A stretch of DNA of 26,139 nucleotides from Caldilineaceae bacterium. Lineage in GTDB: Bacteria; Chloroflexota; Anaerolineae; Caldilineales; Caldilineaceae. Positions 1 through 8,229 of this stretch are shown piece after piece (positions within the stretch are counted from its first letter, which is position 1; every line of letters starts with the position of its first letter). The position numbers and the translations under genes are program-made. The stretch lies in NCBI GenBank assembly GCA_026645575.1, contig JAPKMW010000133.1, positions 1 to 26,139 on the forward strand. Reading direction: 5' to 3'. Under the pieces are notes generated by a model. The model saw only the letters and a list, made by a program, of their open reading frames with translations, was not told the origin of the DNA and searched no databases.

Positions 1-320
1 TAGCCTAGTTTATCATCCCCTTTTTCCTAAGGGGTCTTTCGTTTCCTTGTCATCGAGGTTTCCCCCGATGACAAGGTCTCGCTGGTGGCGAATCCGTCTT
101 GCGTAAGTCCTATAGTAATGACTACGCCCCAAGTATACCGTATGATCGAGCATTTTTACAAGGTGCAGGCTACCGCACTGATGAACCGGAACCCATTCGG
201 CTAATTCCCTTGCGTTTCAGCAGCCTACAAGGTATACTATAGGGGAACGATGTTTTTCCTGCTGGGCGCTACGTTCAAAAAGCATCCGATTCGCAGTCGC
301 ACGATTTTGGCTTGTCCACG
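1..320. other. Gene-free left edge
   Basis: No convincing coding region was found on either strand. The stretch holds a perfect 11-bp inverted repeat (45-55 with 66-76) and a split inverted repeat in which 231-243 (GGTATACTATAGG) is matched by two separated pieces at 109-117 and 132-139. A 24-codon frame at 250-324 on the plus strand follows an AGGGG but has no other support. The end of pyrFE closes the stretch. Confidence 0.5.
45..76. repeat. 11-bp perfect inverted repeat
   Basis: CCTTGTCATCG at 45-55 is the exact reverse complement of 66-76, with a 10-nt loop. No T-run follows on either side, so a classical intrinsic terminator is not shown. It could still fold in a transcript reading off pyrFE (minus strand). 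Confidence 0.6.
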
Positions 321-1787
321 TTAGGCGTTACGAATAAATTGCAACACTTCTTGCTGCTTTGCCTCATCCAGTTTCCCCGTCTGCACTAGTGTTGCCAATA
401 CTTCGCTGACCGTAAAGACCGCATGGGCTGTCACACCCGCTGCCGCCAAATTTGCCACGCCCCCTTGTTCGCGATCGATTAAGACAATGACATGCTCCAC
501 CTGAAGACCAACAGCGCGCAACCGTTCCACGGTTTGCAGGGTGCTGCCCCCCTTGGTGATCAGATCCTCAATCACAATCACCCGCTCACCCGGTTGCCAC
601 GCGCCTTCAATGTCCTTGCCCAGCCCATGCGCTTTGGCCTCTTTGCGCGGATAGATCAACGGCTTATCCGCCGCCAACGCTACTGCCGTGCCGATCGGCA
701 GCGCCGCGTATGGCACGCCCGCAATGCGCTCACACGGTAGACCGGCCAACAGTGCCGCATACGCCTCCGCCGCCTGCGCCAATAACTTCGGTTGACTCAC
801 CAAGAGCCGCAAATCAATATAAATCGGCGACTGCATCCCGCTTGCCAGCGTAAAGTTGCCAAATTTCACCGCTCCCAGATCCGCCAGGCCGGTGATGAGC
901 GCAGTGTGTTGCGTGTTGCGTGTTGTGTGTCCCGTGTCTCGTGTCTCGTGTCTCGTCTTTGTCTGCCGGTATTGGTTGATGTCATCGCGCAACCGCTGGG
1001 CGGCGGCGCGATAGTCATCGGCCAGGCAAACACCGCGACTGGCGTTGATCAAAATGCCTTTGCCATCCGCCCGCAAACCGGCAGCGAGGGTACTGGCGAG
1101 ATCGCCGCCCTGTGCGCCGATGCCGGGGACGAGCAACCACTGGTTCGGCGCTGCGGCGCGGACACCAGCAAAGACCGCCGGGTAGGTCGCGCCGACCACC
1201 AATCCCACGTTGGGCGACCAGGTGACAGCCGTGCGCGCCACATGGATATAGAGCGGCTGGTTGCCCTCGCGATCCAGTGTGCGCCAGTCGGTGATTTCCA
1301 AATGTTGAAAGTCACCTGCGCTGGGGTTGGAGGTGTGACAGAGAACAAATAACCCCTTGTCGGCATAGCGCGCAAAGGGTTCGATACTGTCACGGCCCAA
1401 ATAGGGGCTGAGGGTGACGGCATCAACGCCCAGGTCGTCAAAACAAGCTTGGGCATAGGCGGTGGCGGTGCTGCCAATATCGCCCCGTTTTACGTCAAGC
1501 AGCACAGGAATGTGCTTGGGAATCAAGGCCAGCGTTTGGCGTAGGAGGGTCATACCCGGCGCGCCTAACGCTTCATAAAAGGCAATGTTGGGTTTATAGG
1601 TGCAGACCAGGTCGGCGGTCGCTTCGATCACGGCCCGATTCCAGGCCAACAACCCAGCAACCAGATCGCCATTGTCCTGCCGGTGGCGCGCCGGCAACTG
1701 AGCCGGCGTCGGGTCAAGACCGACACAGAGCAGACTTTGGTTGCGTTCGACGGCGGCGTCTAATTTGTCAAAAAAGGTGGTTGTCAT
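321..1787 (-). CDS. pyrFE: Bifunctional orotidine-5'-phosphate decarboxylase / orotate phosphoribosyltransferase (PyrF-PyrE fusion)
   Basis: The protein has 488 residues from ATG 1787 and should catalyse the last two steps of UMP synthesis. Residues 1-270 form a type-2 OMP decarboxylase TIM barrel, with DVKRGDI at 98-104 (catalytic Asp/Lys/Asp) and the phosphate-site region [10 protein letters not shown] near 220-229. Residues 299-488 are orotate phosphoribosyltransferase, with flexible-loop lysines in [15 protein letters not shown] (381-395) and the PRPP loop [18 protein letters not shown] (403-420). The domain order is the reverse of animal and plant UMP synthase and matches the inverted fusions known in cyanobacteria and kinetoplastids. 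The linker, about residues 277-295, is rich in Thr, Arg and His and is encoded by a 7-bp tandem array. An in-frame extension up to 1895 would run through a leader hairpin and probable promoter, so I start at [10 protein letters not shown], where PyrF homology begins. Both active sites look intact. Confidence 0.93.
   Translation of the reverse strand: MTTTFFDKLDAAVERNQSLLCVGLDPTPAQLPARHRQDNGDLVAGLLAWNRAVIEATADLVCTYKPNIAFYEALGAPGMTLLRQTLALIPKHIPVLLDVKRGDIGSTATAYAQACFDDLGVDAVTLSPYLGRDSIEPFARYADKGLFVLCHTSNPSAGDFQHLEITDWRTLDREGNQPLYIHVARTAVTWSPNVGLVVGATYPAVFAGVRAAAPNQWLLVPGIGAQGGDLASTLAAGLRADGKGILINASRGVCLADDYRAAAQRLRDDINQYRQTKTRHETRDTGHTTRNTQHTALITGLADLGAVKFGNFTLASGMQSPIYIDLRLLVSQPKLLAQAAEAYAALLAGLPCERIAGVPYAALPIGTAVALAADKPLIYPRKEAKAHGLGKDIEGAWQPGERVIVIEDLITKGGSTLQTVERLRAVGLQVEHVIVLIDREQGGVANLAAAGVTAHAVFTVSEVLATLVQTGKLDEAKQQEVLQFIRNA
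908..956. repeat. 7-bp tandem array inside the pyrFE linker
   Basis: Seven consecutive 7-mers fill 49 bp on the plus strand: GTTGCGT at 908 and 915, GTTGTGT at 922, GTCCCGT at 929, then GTCTCGT at 936, 943 and 950. Seven is not a multiple of three, so the minus-strand translation repeats every seven residues, giving the TRHETRD / TGHTTRN / TQHTA pattern. The array lies exactly between the two enzyme domains and uses the same words as the intergenic element at 8125-8208. Confidence 0.9.
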
Positions 1788-1809
1788 GATGGCATTCCCA
1801 TGCTTGCTA

Positions 1810-1841
1810 GTAGTGAAGACAAAGACTAAAGTCTTTACTAC
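1810..1841 (-). repeat. Leader hairpin upstream of pyrFE
   Basis: Positions 1810-1820 (GTAGTGAAGAC) pair with 1831-1841 (GTCTTTACTAC) with one G:T wobble across a 10-nt loop. The inner segment AAAGAC-TAAA-GTCTTT (1821-1836) can form a competing 6-bp stem that uses the same right-hand bases. It lies between the candidate promoter and the pyrFE start codon. It may be a dispersed palindrome or a regulatory leader; the sequence alone does not decide. Confidence 0.5.
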
Positions 1842-1856
1842 GGATAAAACTGATTG

Positions 1857-1886
1857 AGAATACCATTTCTGCTGGGGCTTTGCCAA
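1857..1886 (-). promoter_or_regulatory. Candidate sigma-70-like promoter for pyrFE
   Basis: On the minus strand TTGGCA (1886-1881) and TATTCT (1862-1857) are separated by 18 bp, and the start codon lies about 70 bp downstream at 1787. Both hexamers are near consensus but the match is by eye. Confidence 0.35.
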
Positions 1887-1987
1887 GTTCGGCAAGGGGT
1901 GGGGCAGACTTCAGTGTGACATGGTAGATGCAGTTTGCAATCCATATCCATCAAGCTAAGAATTCTCGGCGAAACCCTGAAGACCCA

Positions 1988-2047
1988 CCTGTCATTCTGA
2001 AAGAATCTGTAGCGTATCGCCACTAGAGATTCTTTCAGAATGACAGG
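1988..2047. repeat. Long palindrome, 21-bp perfect arms
   Basis: Positions 1988-2008 are the exact reverse complement of 2027-2047, and the 18-nt loop (GTAGCG...CGCCAC) can extend the stem with one mismatch. The arm contains TGTCATTCTGA and AGAATCT, words I recall from dispersed palindromic repeats in Chloroflexota and other phyla. It sits about 80 bp past the murQ stop and may end the recycling-operon transcript, although no T-run follows. Confidence 0.75.
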
Positions 2048-2124
2048 CAAACCCATTCGGTTTTTCTGAAACTGCCGGCTCAATCGCGTCTGGCGGACAG
2101 CCGCAGCGGCTTGGCAGTCATCGC

Positions 2125-3030
2125 CTACGATAAAGCTTGCGTTATTCCAATCGCCGTGCGCACCTGCCCGCCACTCTGCTGCAACCGACGTTGGGCTTCC
2201 GCTGCATCAACACCGATTAAGCCCATGACTACCGCCGTTTTGACCTGCCAGCCCGCCTCTTGTAGTAACGCTTCTGCCGCCATTGCATCCACGTTGGTGA
2301 TCGCCATAACAATGCGCACCGCCCGCTGGCGCAATTTGACATTGGTCGGTTGGACATCGACCATGAGATTGCCATAAACCTTGCCTAGCTTGACCATGGC
2401 ACAGGTGCTCAACATATTAAGCACCAACTTGGTGGCCGTGCCGGCGCGCAGCCGTGTACTGCCGGTCAGCACCTCCGGCCCGGTGACAATTTCAATGGCA
2501 AGGTCAGCGACAGCAGCCATTGGTGACGATGGGTTACAAACAACAGCGGCGGTCGGTGCGCCCAGTGCTTTGGCATAGTGCATCCCGCCCAAGACATACG
2601 GGGTGCGACCACTAGCGGCGACGCCAATCAGCATGTCTTGGGAGCCAAAGTGTTGTTCCACCAACGCTTGACAACCTAGCTCGGTGCTATCTTCCGCCCC
2701 TTCGACGGCGCGAAACATGGCGGCCTGACCACCAGCAATGAGACCGATCACCATGCTCGGCGGCGTGCTAAAGGTAGGCAGCAATTCGACAGCATCCAAC
2801 ACAGCCAGACGACCACTGGTGCCGGCGCCCTGGTAAAAGAGGCGACCACCGCCAGCTAAAACAGTGGCGATTTGGTCAACCGTTTGGGCGATGACAGGCA
2901 AACATTCCGCAATGACCGCCGGGATGGCGGCATCCAGCCGATTCATCAAGCGGAGCATCTCTAGGGTGGGGAGGGTATCGAGGTCGGTGCTGAGGGGGTT
3001 GCGTTGTTCAGTGGGGGGCGCTCCTGCCAT
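2125..3030 (-). CDS. murQ: N-acetylmuramic acid 6-phosphate etherase
   Basis: This cytoplasmic SIS-fold lyase cleaves the D-lactyl ether of MurNAc-6-phosphate to give GlcNAc-6-phosphate, the step after AnmK in wall recycling. The protein has 301 residues, the usual MurQ length. It opens with TEQRNPLSTDLD (7-18). The signature GAGTSGRLAVLDAVE runs 68-82, AASGRTPYV is at 138-146, and GPEVLTGSTRLRAGTATKL at 184-202. Glu82 and Glu113 (in EGAEDS) fall where E. coli MurQ has its active-site Glu83 and Glu114. Residues after about 240 form the small C-terminal helical UBA-like domain. I chose ATG 3030, which follows AAGGA and lies 4 bp after the stop of the kinase gene. A longer frame to 3207 would overlap that kinase and adds no family sequence. 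Confidence 0.95.
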   Translation of the reverse strand: MAGAPPTEQRNPLSTDLDTLPTLEMLRLMNRLDAAIPAVIAECLPVIAQTVDQIATVLAGGGRLFYQGAGTSGRLAVLDAVELLPTFSTPPSMVIGLIAGGQAAMFRAVEGAEDSTELGCQALVEQHFGSQDMLIGVAASGRTPYVLGGMHYAKALGAPTAAVVCNPSSPMAAVADLAIEIVTGPEVLTGSTRLRAGTATKLVLNMLSTCAMVKLGKVYGNLMVDVQPTNVKLRQRAVRIVMAITNVDAMAAEALLQEAGWQVKTAVVMGLIGVDAAEAQRRLQQSGGQVRTAIGITQALS

Positions 3031-3034
3031 TGCT

Positions 3035-3988
3035 CTATCCTTTCTGTAGGTGATTGAAGGCCAGCAGCGCGGCGCCGGTGGCCGGTTCCACCGTAGGACG
3101 CACAAGTTGCGCTTTGGGAACCAGCGTGTGCAAATGTTGGGAAACCAGGTTACTAAAAAGGCCCGATCCCAAATTCCCCCCAGAGAGTACAATCGTAATT
3201 GACTCATTTAGCAAATTAAGATTGCGCACCACATGTTCCACCGCCGCCGCCAGATCGATCGCCGCTTCTTCTATAATCGATAGCGCCACCGGGTCATTCT
3301 GGCGCGCACATTCAACCACCAACGGACTCAATTCGGCAATGCGCGACCAGGCGAGGTCACTGTAGGCCCAAGGGATTAATGCTTGTGGCGTGCTGAGATC
3401 CAGGTAATCGAGGAGAGAACCCTCCAACGCAGTCGGCGGACCTAGGCCGTCGGTGGCTTGGGCAATCGCTGTCAACGCCGCGGCGCCGATCGCGTAGCCG
3501 CTGCCTTTGTCGCCAAAGAGCGGCCCCCAGCCGCCGGCGCGGCGGGTTTGCCCGCTGGCATCAACGCCATAAACAATCATCCCAGTGCCACTGATCACGA
3601 CGACGCCATATTGCTCACCGCCGGTGCCGGCCGCCAAAGCAATCAGCGCATCATTATGAACCAGCGTTGGTATGCCGGGAAACAACTCGGCCAGCCAACC
3701 GCTGACAATGGTGCGCTCGGCTGGGCGGTCAACACCGGCGCTGCCAATGCAGACCGCGTTGATGGCTTCACCCGGTACGCCAGCCGCCGCCAAGGCATCT
3801 TGAACCGAGCGCGTCAAATTGGCGCGCGCCGTCTCATCGCCGACACTATTGCGATTGCAGGAGCCGGCGCGGCCCTGGCCGATCACTGTTTTGCGCTTAT
3901 CTAAAATCACGCAAAGGGTTTTGGTGCCGCCGCCATCAATGCCGATTACAAACTCTTCCCTGTGCTGGCTTTCGGTGCCGATGTCCAT
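3035..3988 (-). CDS. BadF/BadG-type amino-sugar kinase (GlcNAc or MurNAc kinase)
   Basis: This 317-residue ASKHA-fold kinase belongs to the BadF/BadG/BcrA/BcrD ATPase family as represented by N-acetylglucosamine kinase. The phosphate-1 motif GIDGGGTKT is at 16-24, a phosphate-2 motif VVISGTGMIVYG lies in mid-protein, GGWGPLFGDKGSGYAIG is the glycine-rich segment typical of NagK-like members, and IVLSGGNLGSG is the adenosine motif. It probably phosphorylates GlcNAc, MurNAc or both released by wall turnover; specificity cannot be read from sequence. ATG 3988 follows AGGA by 7 nt. The upstream in-frame ATG at 4015 would translate that ribosome-binding region as a Gln/Glu tract. It lies between anmK (41-bp gap) and murQ (4-bp gap), so the three genes are probably co-transcribed. 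Confidence 0.88.
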   Translation of the reverse strand: MDIGTESQHREEFVIGIDGGGTKTLCVILDKRKTVIGQGRAGSCNRNSVGDETARANLTRSVQDALAAAGVPGEAINAVCIGSAGVDRPAERTIVSGWLAELFPGIPTLVHNDALIALAAGTGGEQYGVVVISGTGMIVYGVDASGQTRRAGGWGPLFGDKGSGYAIGAAALTAIAQATDGLGPPTALEGSLLDYLDLSTPQALIPWAYSDLAWSRIAELSPLVVECARQNDPVALSIIEEAAIDLAAAVEHVVRNLNLLNESITIVLSGGNLGSGLFSNLVSQHLHTLVPKAQLVRPTVEPATGAALLAFNHLQKG

Positions 3989-4029
3989 GGTTTGTTCCTG
4001 CTGTTCCTGCTGCATAGATCTATCATTGA

Positions 4030-5250
4030 TCACAGGTTCGTTGCTGTGAGGTGTTGCAAAAGCGCTCCGTAGTTGCGACCGGGGGCAATCTGACCGAGAA
4101 TTTGCGTATTGGCTGCGCCCGTGCAGGTTGGTACATTGCCGGGCCACCCATGCAGCGCCAGGTAGGCCAACAGGGCAAAGGCCAACCCCTCTTTGGCTTT
4201 GGCGTCAATGCCAAGTTCAGCATGAGTGCAAAGCGCAATGGCGCGCCCATGTTGTTGCTCTAGGTGAAAGGCCAGCCGTTGCAAGAGATAAGGGTTGCGC
4301 GCCCCACCGCCGCCGACAACCACTTGAGCAACCGAGCCGGGAGCAAAATGGGCGTAAGCGTTCGCAATCGTGACCGCCGTGAGTTCGGTAATCGTTGCAA
4401 TAAAATCAGTTGTACTCAAACCATCATTCATAGCCTCTGCCCACCATTGGCGGGCAAGGGCGCTGCTAAAAAGTTCGCGACCGGTACTCTTGGGGGGGGC
4501 TTGGGCAAAGTAGGGTAGCGTTAGCCAACGGTCGAGGAGCGTTTGGGCCACCTTGCCTTGTTGGGCGAGCAAACCATCGTGATCGTACACTAACTGACCA
4601 TTGGTTGCCTGCTGTGTTGCCCAGTCAATGAAGGCGTTGCCGGGGCCGGTATCGAACGCAAGGGGCGCGTCCAGGCTACCCTGTGGGGGCAGAAAGGTGA
4701 CATTGCCGATGCCACCGATGTTTTGTACAGCGCGCCAGCCGCCGTCAATACCGTGTAACGTGGCTGCTGGCCGTAACAGATACCAATCAAAGGTTGAGAC
4801 CAAGGGCGCGCCTTGACCACCATCGGCGACATCGGCCACTCGAAAATTGCCGATTGTTGTGATCCCAGTGCGCACAGCGATGACCGCCGGATCACCCAGC
4901 TGCAACGTGCTATGCACCTGGCCGTCAATCACCTCATGCCAGATCGTTTGGCCGTGGCTGCCGATCAGGTCAATGCTCGCAAGGGGAATTTGGACACGCT
5001 CCAATACGTCCACGAGCGCTGTGCGAAAGGCGTCGGCTAAGTCAAAATTCAGGCGACAAACCGTGGCCGCTGGCATTGCTTGTTCAAAGGCGACAAAGAT
5101 CTGTTGACGCAAGGCACTAGTCCACGGCAATGTCTCGAAGGCAAGTTGCTGTAGGGTCAACGTTCCTTGGGCCGGGTTCCCTTGGATCTCCGCCACCGCC
5201 ACATCGATCCCATCGACCGATGTTCCACTAATCATACCGACAACTCGCAT
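4030..5250 (-). CDS. anmK: Anhydro-N-acetylmuramic acid kinase
   Basis: AnmK opens the 1,6-anhydro ring of anhMurNAc and phosphorylates it to MurNAc-6-phosphate, the substrate of MurQ. The 406-residue ASKHA protein starts with GMISGTSVDGID (5-16). It then shows GSHGQTIWH (97-105), LQLGDPAVIA (116-125), the active-site stretch NFRVADVADGGQGAPLV (135-151) with Asp140 and Asp143, NIGGIGNVTF (177-186), AFDTGPGNAFIDW (198-210), a GGGGARNP adenosine motif and GIDAKAKEGLAFALLAY near the C-terminus. Length and motifs are complete. ATG 5250 is preceded by an AAGAAAG stretch. It is transcribed after the Gfo/Idh gene (94-bp spacer holding an 8-bp repeat element) and before the amino-sugar kinase. Confidence 0.96.
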   Translation of the reverse strand: MRVVGMISGTSVDGIDVAVAEIQGNPAQGTLTLQQLAFETLPWTSALRQQIFVAFEQAMPAATVCRLNFDLADAFRTALVDVLERVQIPLASIDLIGSHGQTIWHEVIDGQVHSTLQLGDPAVIAVRTGITTIGNFRVADVADGGQGAPLVSTFDWYLLRPAATLHGIDGGWRAVQNIGGIGNVTFLPPQGSLDAPLAFDTGPGNAFIDWATQQATNGQLVYDHDGLLAQQGKVAQTLLDRWLTLPYFAQAPPKSTGRELFSSALARQWWAEAMNDGLSTTDFIATITELTAVTIANAYAHFAPGSVAQVVVGGGGARNPYLLQRLAFHLEQQHGRAIALCTHAELGIDAKAKEGLAFALLAYLALHGWPGNVPTCTGAANTQILGQIAPGRNYGALLQHLTATNL

Positions 5251-5291
5251 AGTTTTGCAACTTTCTTGAACACTGTTTGGCGCTATTGTGT

Positions 5292-5359
5292 CAGATGACA
5301 GAATGACAAGATGACGAGACGAGCAGCAAAACTAGATGACTATGTCACCCCGTCATCCC
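5292..5359. repeat. Inverted pair of 8-bp arrays overlapping the end of the Gfo/Idh gene
   Basis: Three 8-mers ending ATGAC (CAGATGAC, AGAATGAC, AAGATGAC) fill 5292-5315. Two 8-mers of opposite orientation (GTCACCCC, GTCATCCC) fill 5344-5359. The right-hand array contains the Gfo/Idh stop codon (5345-5347) and encodes its last residues. Confidence 0.65.
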
Positions 5360-6646
5360 CTCCGCCCGCGCTCGGAATTCGTTCATTTGAATCATCGTCC
5401 CCTGAAGACGAGCTTCCTCAGCGGCGAAGGCCAGGAGATGGCTTTCCAGCGAGACACGAGCACTGGTGAGCGGTTCGGCTTCACCCCGGAGAACACGGAC
5501 AAAATCGGCCATGATGCCCGTGTCGCCGCCACCGTGCCCACTGTGCGCTTCTTCAATCGGAATTTGTTCGACTTTGCCGCCGTGATGATGGACGGTGATC
5601 TCAGTGGTGCGACCGGCGCGGGCGCGTAAGGTGGCTCGGGTGCCATCATAGCGCATCGAGCGATGTTCTTCGTTAGAATGGCCGTGCATGACCATTGCCA
5701 CCGAGACGCCGCTTTCCAATTCCAATGTCACAATTTGGTGATCAACCACGTCGTTGTCACAGCGGTACACACAACGGCCATAAGGGCCGGTTTGGAGGGC
5801 TTGTAAGCGACCAGCGCGGCTTAAGTCATGAGTAAGAACGCTGAATGGCCACTGATCGGGATACCCTGGGTTAGACGGTTTCTGTTCGGTATGGCGGTAA
5901 TCCAGGTAAATGCCAATCGCCGAAAAGGGACAACTTTGCTCAATCGGACAGTTGTCGGTGCAGCGTTCGGGAATCTCGGCGCCAACTTGTTCCTTACGAT
6001 AATGGAGAAGCGAACCAACCGAACTAAGCCGCTTGACGGGTGAACCAAGGTTCCAAACAAGAACATCTAAATCATGGCAACATTTCGCCAGAATCATGGG
6101 GCTAGAGAGCGCCGCATTGCGCCAGTTGCCGCGCACAAAGCTATGGGCCATGTGCCAATAGGCCACATTTTCCCGATGTTCAACGGTGACAAGCTCTCCA
6201 AGATACCCAGATTCTACTACGTCATGTAGCTTACGCCAAAATGGAGAATAGCGCAATACGTGACAAATTTCCAGAATACGCCCAGTTTGTTCAGCGGTTT
6301 GCACCAACTGGACACACCCAGCCAGCGTATGGGCCATTGGTTTTTCCAACAAGACATGGTAGCCAGCCTGCATCGCCGCCACCGCCGGCTCGACATGCAT
6401 CTGATCCTGTGTTGTTACCAGCGCTGCCTGCCCTAGTTGGCCCTTGGCGGTCAGCGCTTCCCAGCTTTCAAAACAATAGGCGTCATCAATATCATGTTCA
6501 TCGGCAAAGCGTTTGCGGCGAATGGGATCCGGTTCAGCGACGGCGACAAAGCGCACGTCATCAGGGTGGTGAAAGGCATATGAGCCATAGGCCCGCGCCC
6601 CCCGTTGGCCGGCGCCGATTAAGACAAGTTCCAATGGTTTGGTCAC
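5345..6646 (-). CDS. Gfo/Idh/MocA family oxidoreductase with Cys cluster
   Basis: This 433-residue NAD(P)-dependent sugar oxidoreductase has an N-terminal Rossmann fold with LVLIGAGQRG (7-16) and the EKP motif at 101-103, followed by the C-terminal alpha/beta substrate domain with KCCHDLDVL (188-196), the usual place of the catalytic His. A Cys-rich segment, RCTDNCPIEQSCPF (228-241), has Cys229, Cys233 and Cys239 and recurs in a subset of this superfamily; it may bind metal or be structural. The start is GTG 6646. The last codons lie in an 8-bp repeat. It is the first gene of the anmK-kinase-murQ operon, which suggests an amino sugar or other wall sugar as substrate, but substrate cannot be assigned from sequence. 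Confidence 0.85.
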   Translation of the reverse strand: MTKPLELVLIGAGQRGARAYGSYAFHHPDDVRFVAVAEPDPIRRKRFADEHDIDDAYCFESWEALTAKGQLGQAALVTTQDQMHVEPAVAAMQAGYHVLLEKPMAHTLAGCVQLVQTAEQTGRILEICHVLRYSPFWRKLHDVVESGYLGELVTVEHRENVAYWHMAHSFVRGNWRNAALSSPMILAKCCHDLDVLVWNLGSPVKRLSSVGSLLHYRKEQVGAEIPERCTDNCPIEQSCPFSAIGIYLDYRHTEQKPSNPGYPDQWPFSVLTHDLSRAGRLQALQTGPYGRCVYRCDNDVVDHQIVTLELESGVSVAMVMHGHSNEEHRSMRYDGTRATLRARAGRTTEITVHHHGGKVEQIPIEEAHSGHGGGDTGIMADFVRVLRGEAEPLTSARVSLESHLLAFAAEEARLQGTMIQMNEFRARAEGMTG

Positions 6647-6660
6647 GGTTTATTTTTTCC

Positions 6661-6691
6661 CTACTATAGTAGAACTAAATCTGCCAGATTT
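6661..6691 (-). promoter_or_regulatory. Candidate operator/promoter of the recycling operon
   Basis: A perfect 12-bp palindrome CTACTATAGTAG (6661-6672) is followed by the hyphenated palindrome AAATCT-GCC-AGATTT (6677-6691), just upstream of the Gfo/Idh start. On the minus strand TACTAT or TATAGT could serve as a -10 box. The inverted repeat would then sit in the core promoter, a usual repressor position. No regulator is assigned. Confidence 0.35.
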
Positions 6692-6763
6692 GATACATTA
6701 TTTTGCTTACAACGTGCTGAGACCTTGCAAAGCGCAGCGACATGAAAAATGTGAACGCCCGAT

Positions 6764-8101
6764 TCAAGCACTTTGCCAAACAAACCCAGCTCCCGGCCCT
6801 GCCTGACAGAGAAAGATCGCCGGGGTACGCCCCACTTGTCGCTGAAATTGTTGTTGCACATGGCGTTCAAAAGCCGTGACAGCGCTTTCATGCACCAGCG
6901 CTACCATACAACCACCCCAACCGGCGCCGGTCAGCCGCGCCCCGGCAACGCCATCTACTTCACAGGCACTTTTCGTCAACACTTCTAGTTCAGTGCAACT
7001 GATCGCATAGTCATCACGTGCGCTGGCGTGGGCTTCGTTTAAAAGCCGACCCAGCTCGGTGATGTTATTTTGTTGCATCGCCGTCAACGCCGCTTCGACA
7101 CGGTGATTCTCCGTCCACACATGGCGACAGCAGGCGCGCACCCGCAACGGCGCTTGCCGATCCAGCCCCGGAATTTCGCCTAACGTGAAGCCTTGTTCTT
7201 GTAACGCTGCGGCTGTGATCGTCTCCGGTAGGGTCGCTTCTAAGCGCTGCCACTCAACAGCATGAACATCGCGCAGGTGGGTCATCTGGGGGTAGTGCTG
7301 TTTGAGTAGGGCCACCCCGGCGCGACAGGCCGCCACCCGCTGGTTAAATTCGCCGCGCACATTGCCATGATGCACACCGCTATCAACCACCAACAGGCGA
7401 TACTCTGCCGGCAGCGGAATGGTTTGATAGTGATATTGCCCGGCAGCGTCAGGGCGACAGTCGAGGCAGAGGGCGTGGTTGCGTTCGCTAAAGAGCGAGA
7501 CAAATTGATCCATGATGCCGCCGCGCGTCCCCACATACCACTCGGCGTCGGAACAGAGTTGGGCAAAGTGTGAGCCATTTGTTGACCAGCCGCTGAGATG
7601 GGCCAGCGCCACGGCGGCAACAACGGTGAAGGCTGACGATGAGCTAAGCCCCGATCCACGCGGCACCCCATAGGGCGGTGCGCCAACGACCAGTGCGTCA
7701 ACGCCTGGCGCTGCTCTGCCCATCACCTGGGTCAACGTTTGCGCTGCCCCCCGTATATAATTGCTCCAATCGCCTGGCGGCGCCGACGGAATGGCCGCAC
7801 TCACGGCAAAGCTAACCGGCGTAAAGTCGCCTTCCAGGTTGACCAGGTTGATCTGTTGATCCTGCCGTGGCCGCACCAGCAGTAAGACATCTTTATCAAT
7901 GGCCGCCGGCATGACAAAGCCGTGGTTGTAATCGGTATGCTCGCCAATCAAGTTGACTCGGCCTGGCGCTCGAAAGATCGTGATGGGGCCGGCAGTGCCA
8001 AAGTGGCTACGATAGGCGGCGATGGCGGCATTGTACCGGGGCATTTGCGCCGCTGTTCCTTCGCCGTAAATGGTTTGAAGTACATCTGCTAATGGTTGCA
8101 T
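6764..8101 (-). CDS. galK: Galactokinase
   Basis: This GHMP-family kinase phosphorylates galactose to galactose-1-phosphate with ATP. The galactokinase signature GRVNLIGEHTDYNHGF runs 47-62, the ATP loop PRGSGLSSSSA 147-157, and GGIMDQF at 194-200 holds the probable catalytic Asp198. Near the C-terminus GARLTGAGWGGCMVAL is the third GHMP motif. At 445 residues it is longer than the E. coli enzyme (382), mostly through an N-terminal extension of about 20 residues and small insertions. ATG 8101 has only a weak ribosome-binding site. No galT or galE lies in the window. The gene transcribed just before it is a nucleotidyltransferase-phosphohexomutase fusion, so the two may act in sequence. A related GHMP kinase for a galactose derivative is possible. 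Confidence 0.92.
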   Translation of the reverse strand: MQPLADVLQTIYGEGTAAQMPRYNAAIAAYRSHFGTAGPITIFRAPGRVNLIGEHTDYNHGFVMPAAIDKDVLLLVRPRQDQQINLVNLEGDFTPVSFAVSAAIPSAPPGDWSNYIRGAAQTLTQVMGRAAPGVDALVVGAPPYGVPRGSGLSSSSAFTVVAAVALAHLSGWSTNGSHFAQLCSDAEWYVGTRGGIMDQFVSLFSERNHALCLDCRPDAAGQYHYQTIPLPAEYRLLVVDSGVHHGNVRGEFNQRVAACRAGVALLKQHYPQMTHLRDVHAVEWQRLEATLPETITAAALQEQGFTLGEIPGLDRQAPLRVRACCRHVWTENHRVEAALTAMQQNNITELGRLLNEAHASARDDYAISCTELEVLTKSACEVDGVAGARLTGAGWGGCMVALVHESAVTAFERHVQQQFQRQVGRTPAIFLCQAGPGAGFVWQSA

Positions 8102-8124
8102 AGTCTTACTGTTTCTGAATGCGT

Positions 8125-8208
8125 GTTGCGTGCTACGGGTTGCGTGAACTGTACCGATTGTTGCTCACAGTTCACGTAACCCGTGACACGCAACCCGTAG
8201 CACGCAAG
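8125..8208. repeat. Inverted pair of 7-bp arrays between galK and the fusion gene
   Basis: The left array has 7-mers at 8125 (GTTGCGT), 8132 (GCTACGG) and 8139 (GTTGCGT). The right array reads at 8174 ACGTAAC, 8181 CCGTGAC, 8188 ACGCAAC, 8195 CCGTAGC and 8202 ACGCAAG. Positions 8128-8146 pair perfectly with 8187-8205 (19 bp), and 8143-8151 with 8168-8176 (9 bp), so alternative hairpins exist. The words match those in the pyrFE linker. Confidence 0.85.
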
Positions 8209-8229
8209 ATAATATTTGCTCACCTAATC

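Larger units (their letters stand above)
1788..2124. other. Spacer between murQ and pyrFE with promoter and two hairpins
   Basis: No gene is seen in these 337 bp. They hold a long 21-bp-arm palindrome (1988-2047), a candidate minus-strand promoter for pyrFE (1857-1886) and a shorter leader hairpin (1810-1841). The arrangement suggests that pyrFE is transcribed separately from the murQ operon. Confidence 0.5.
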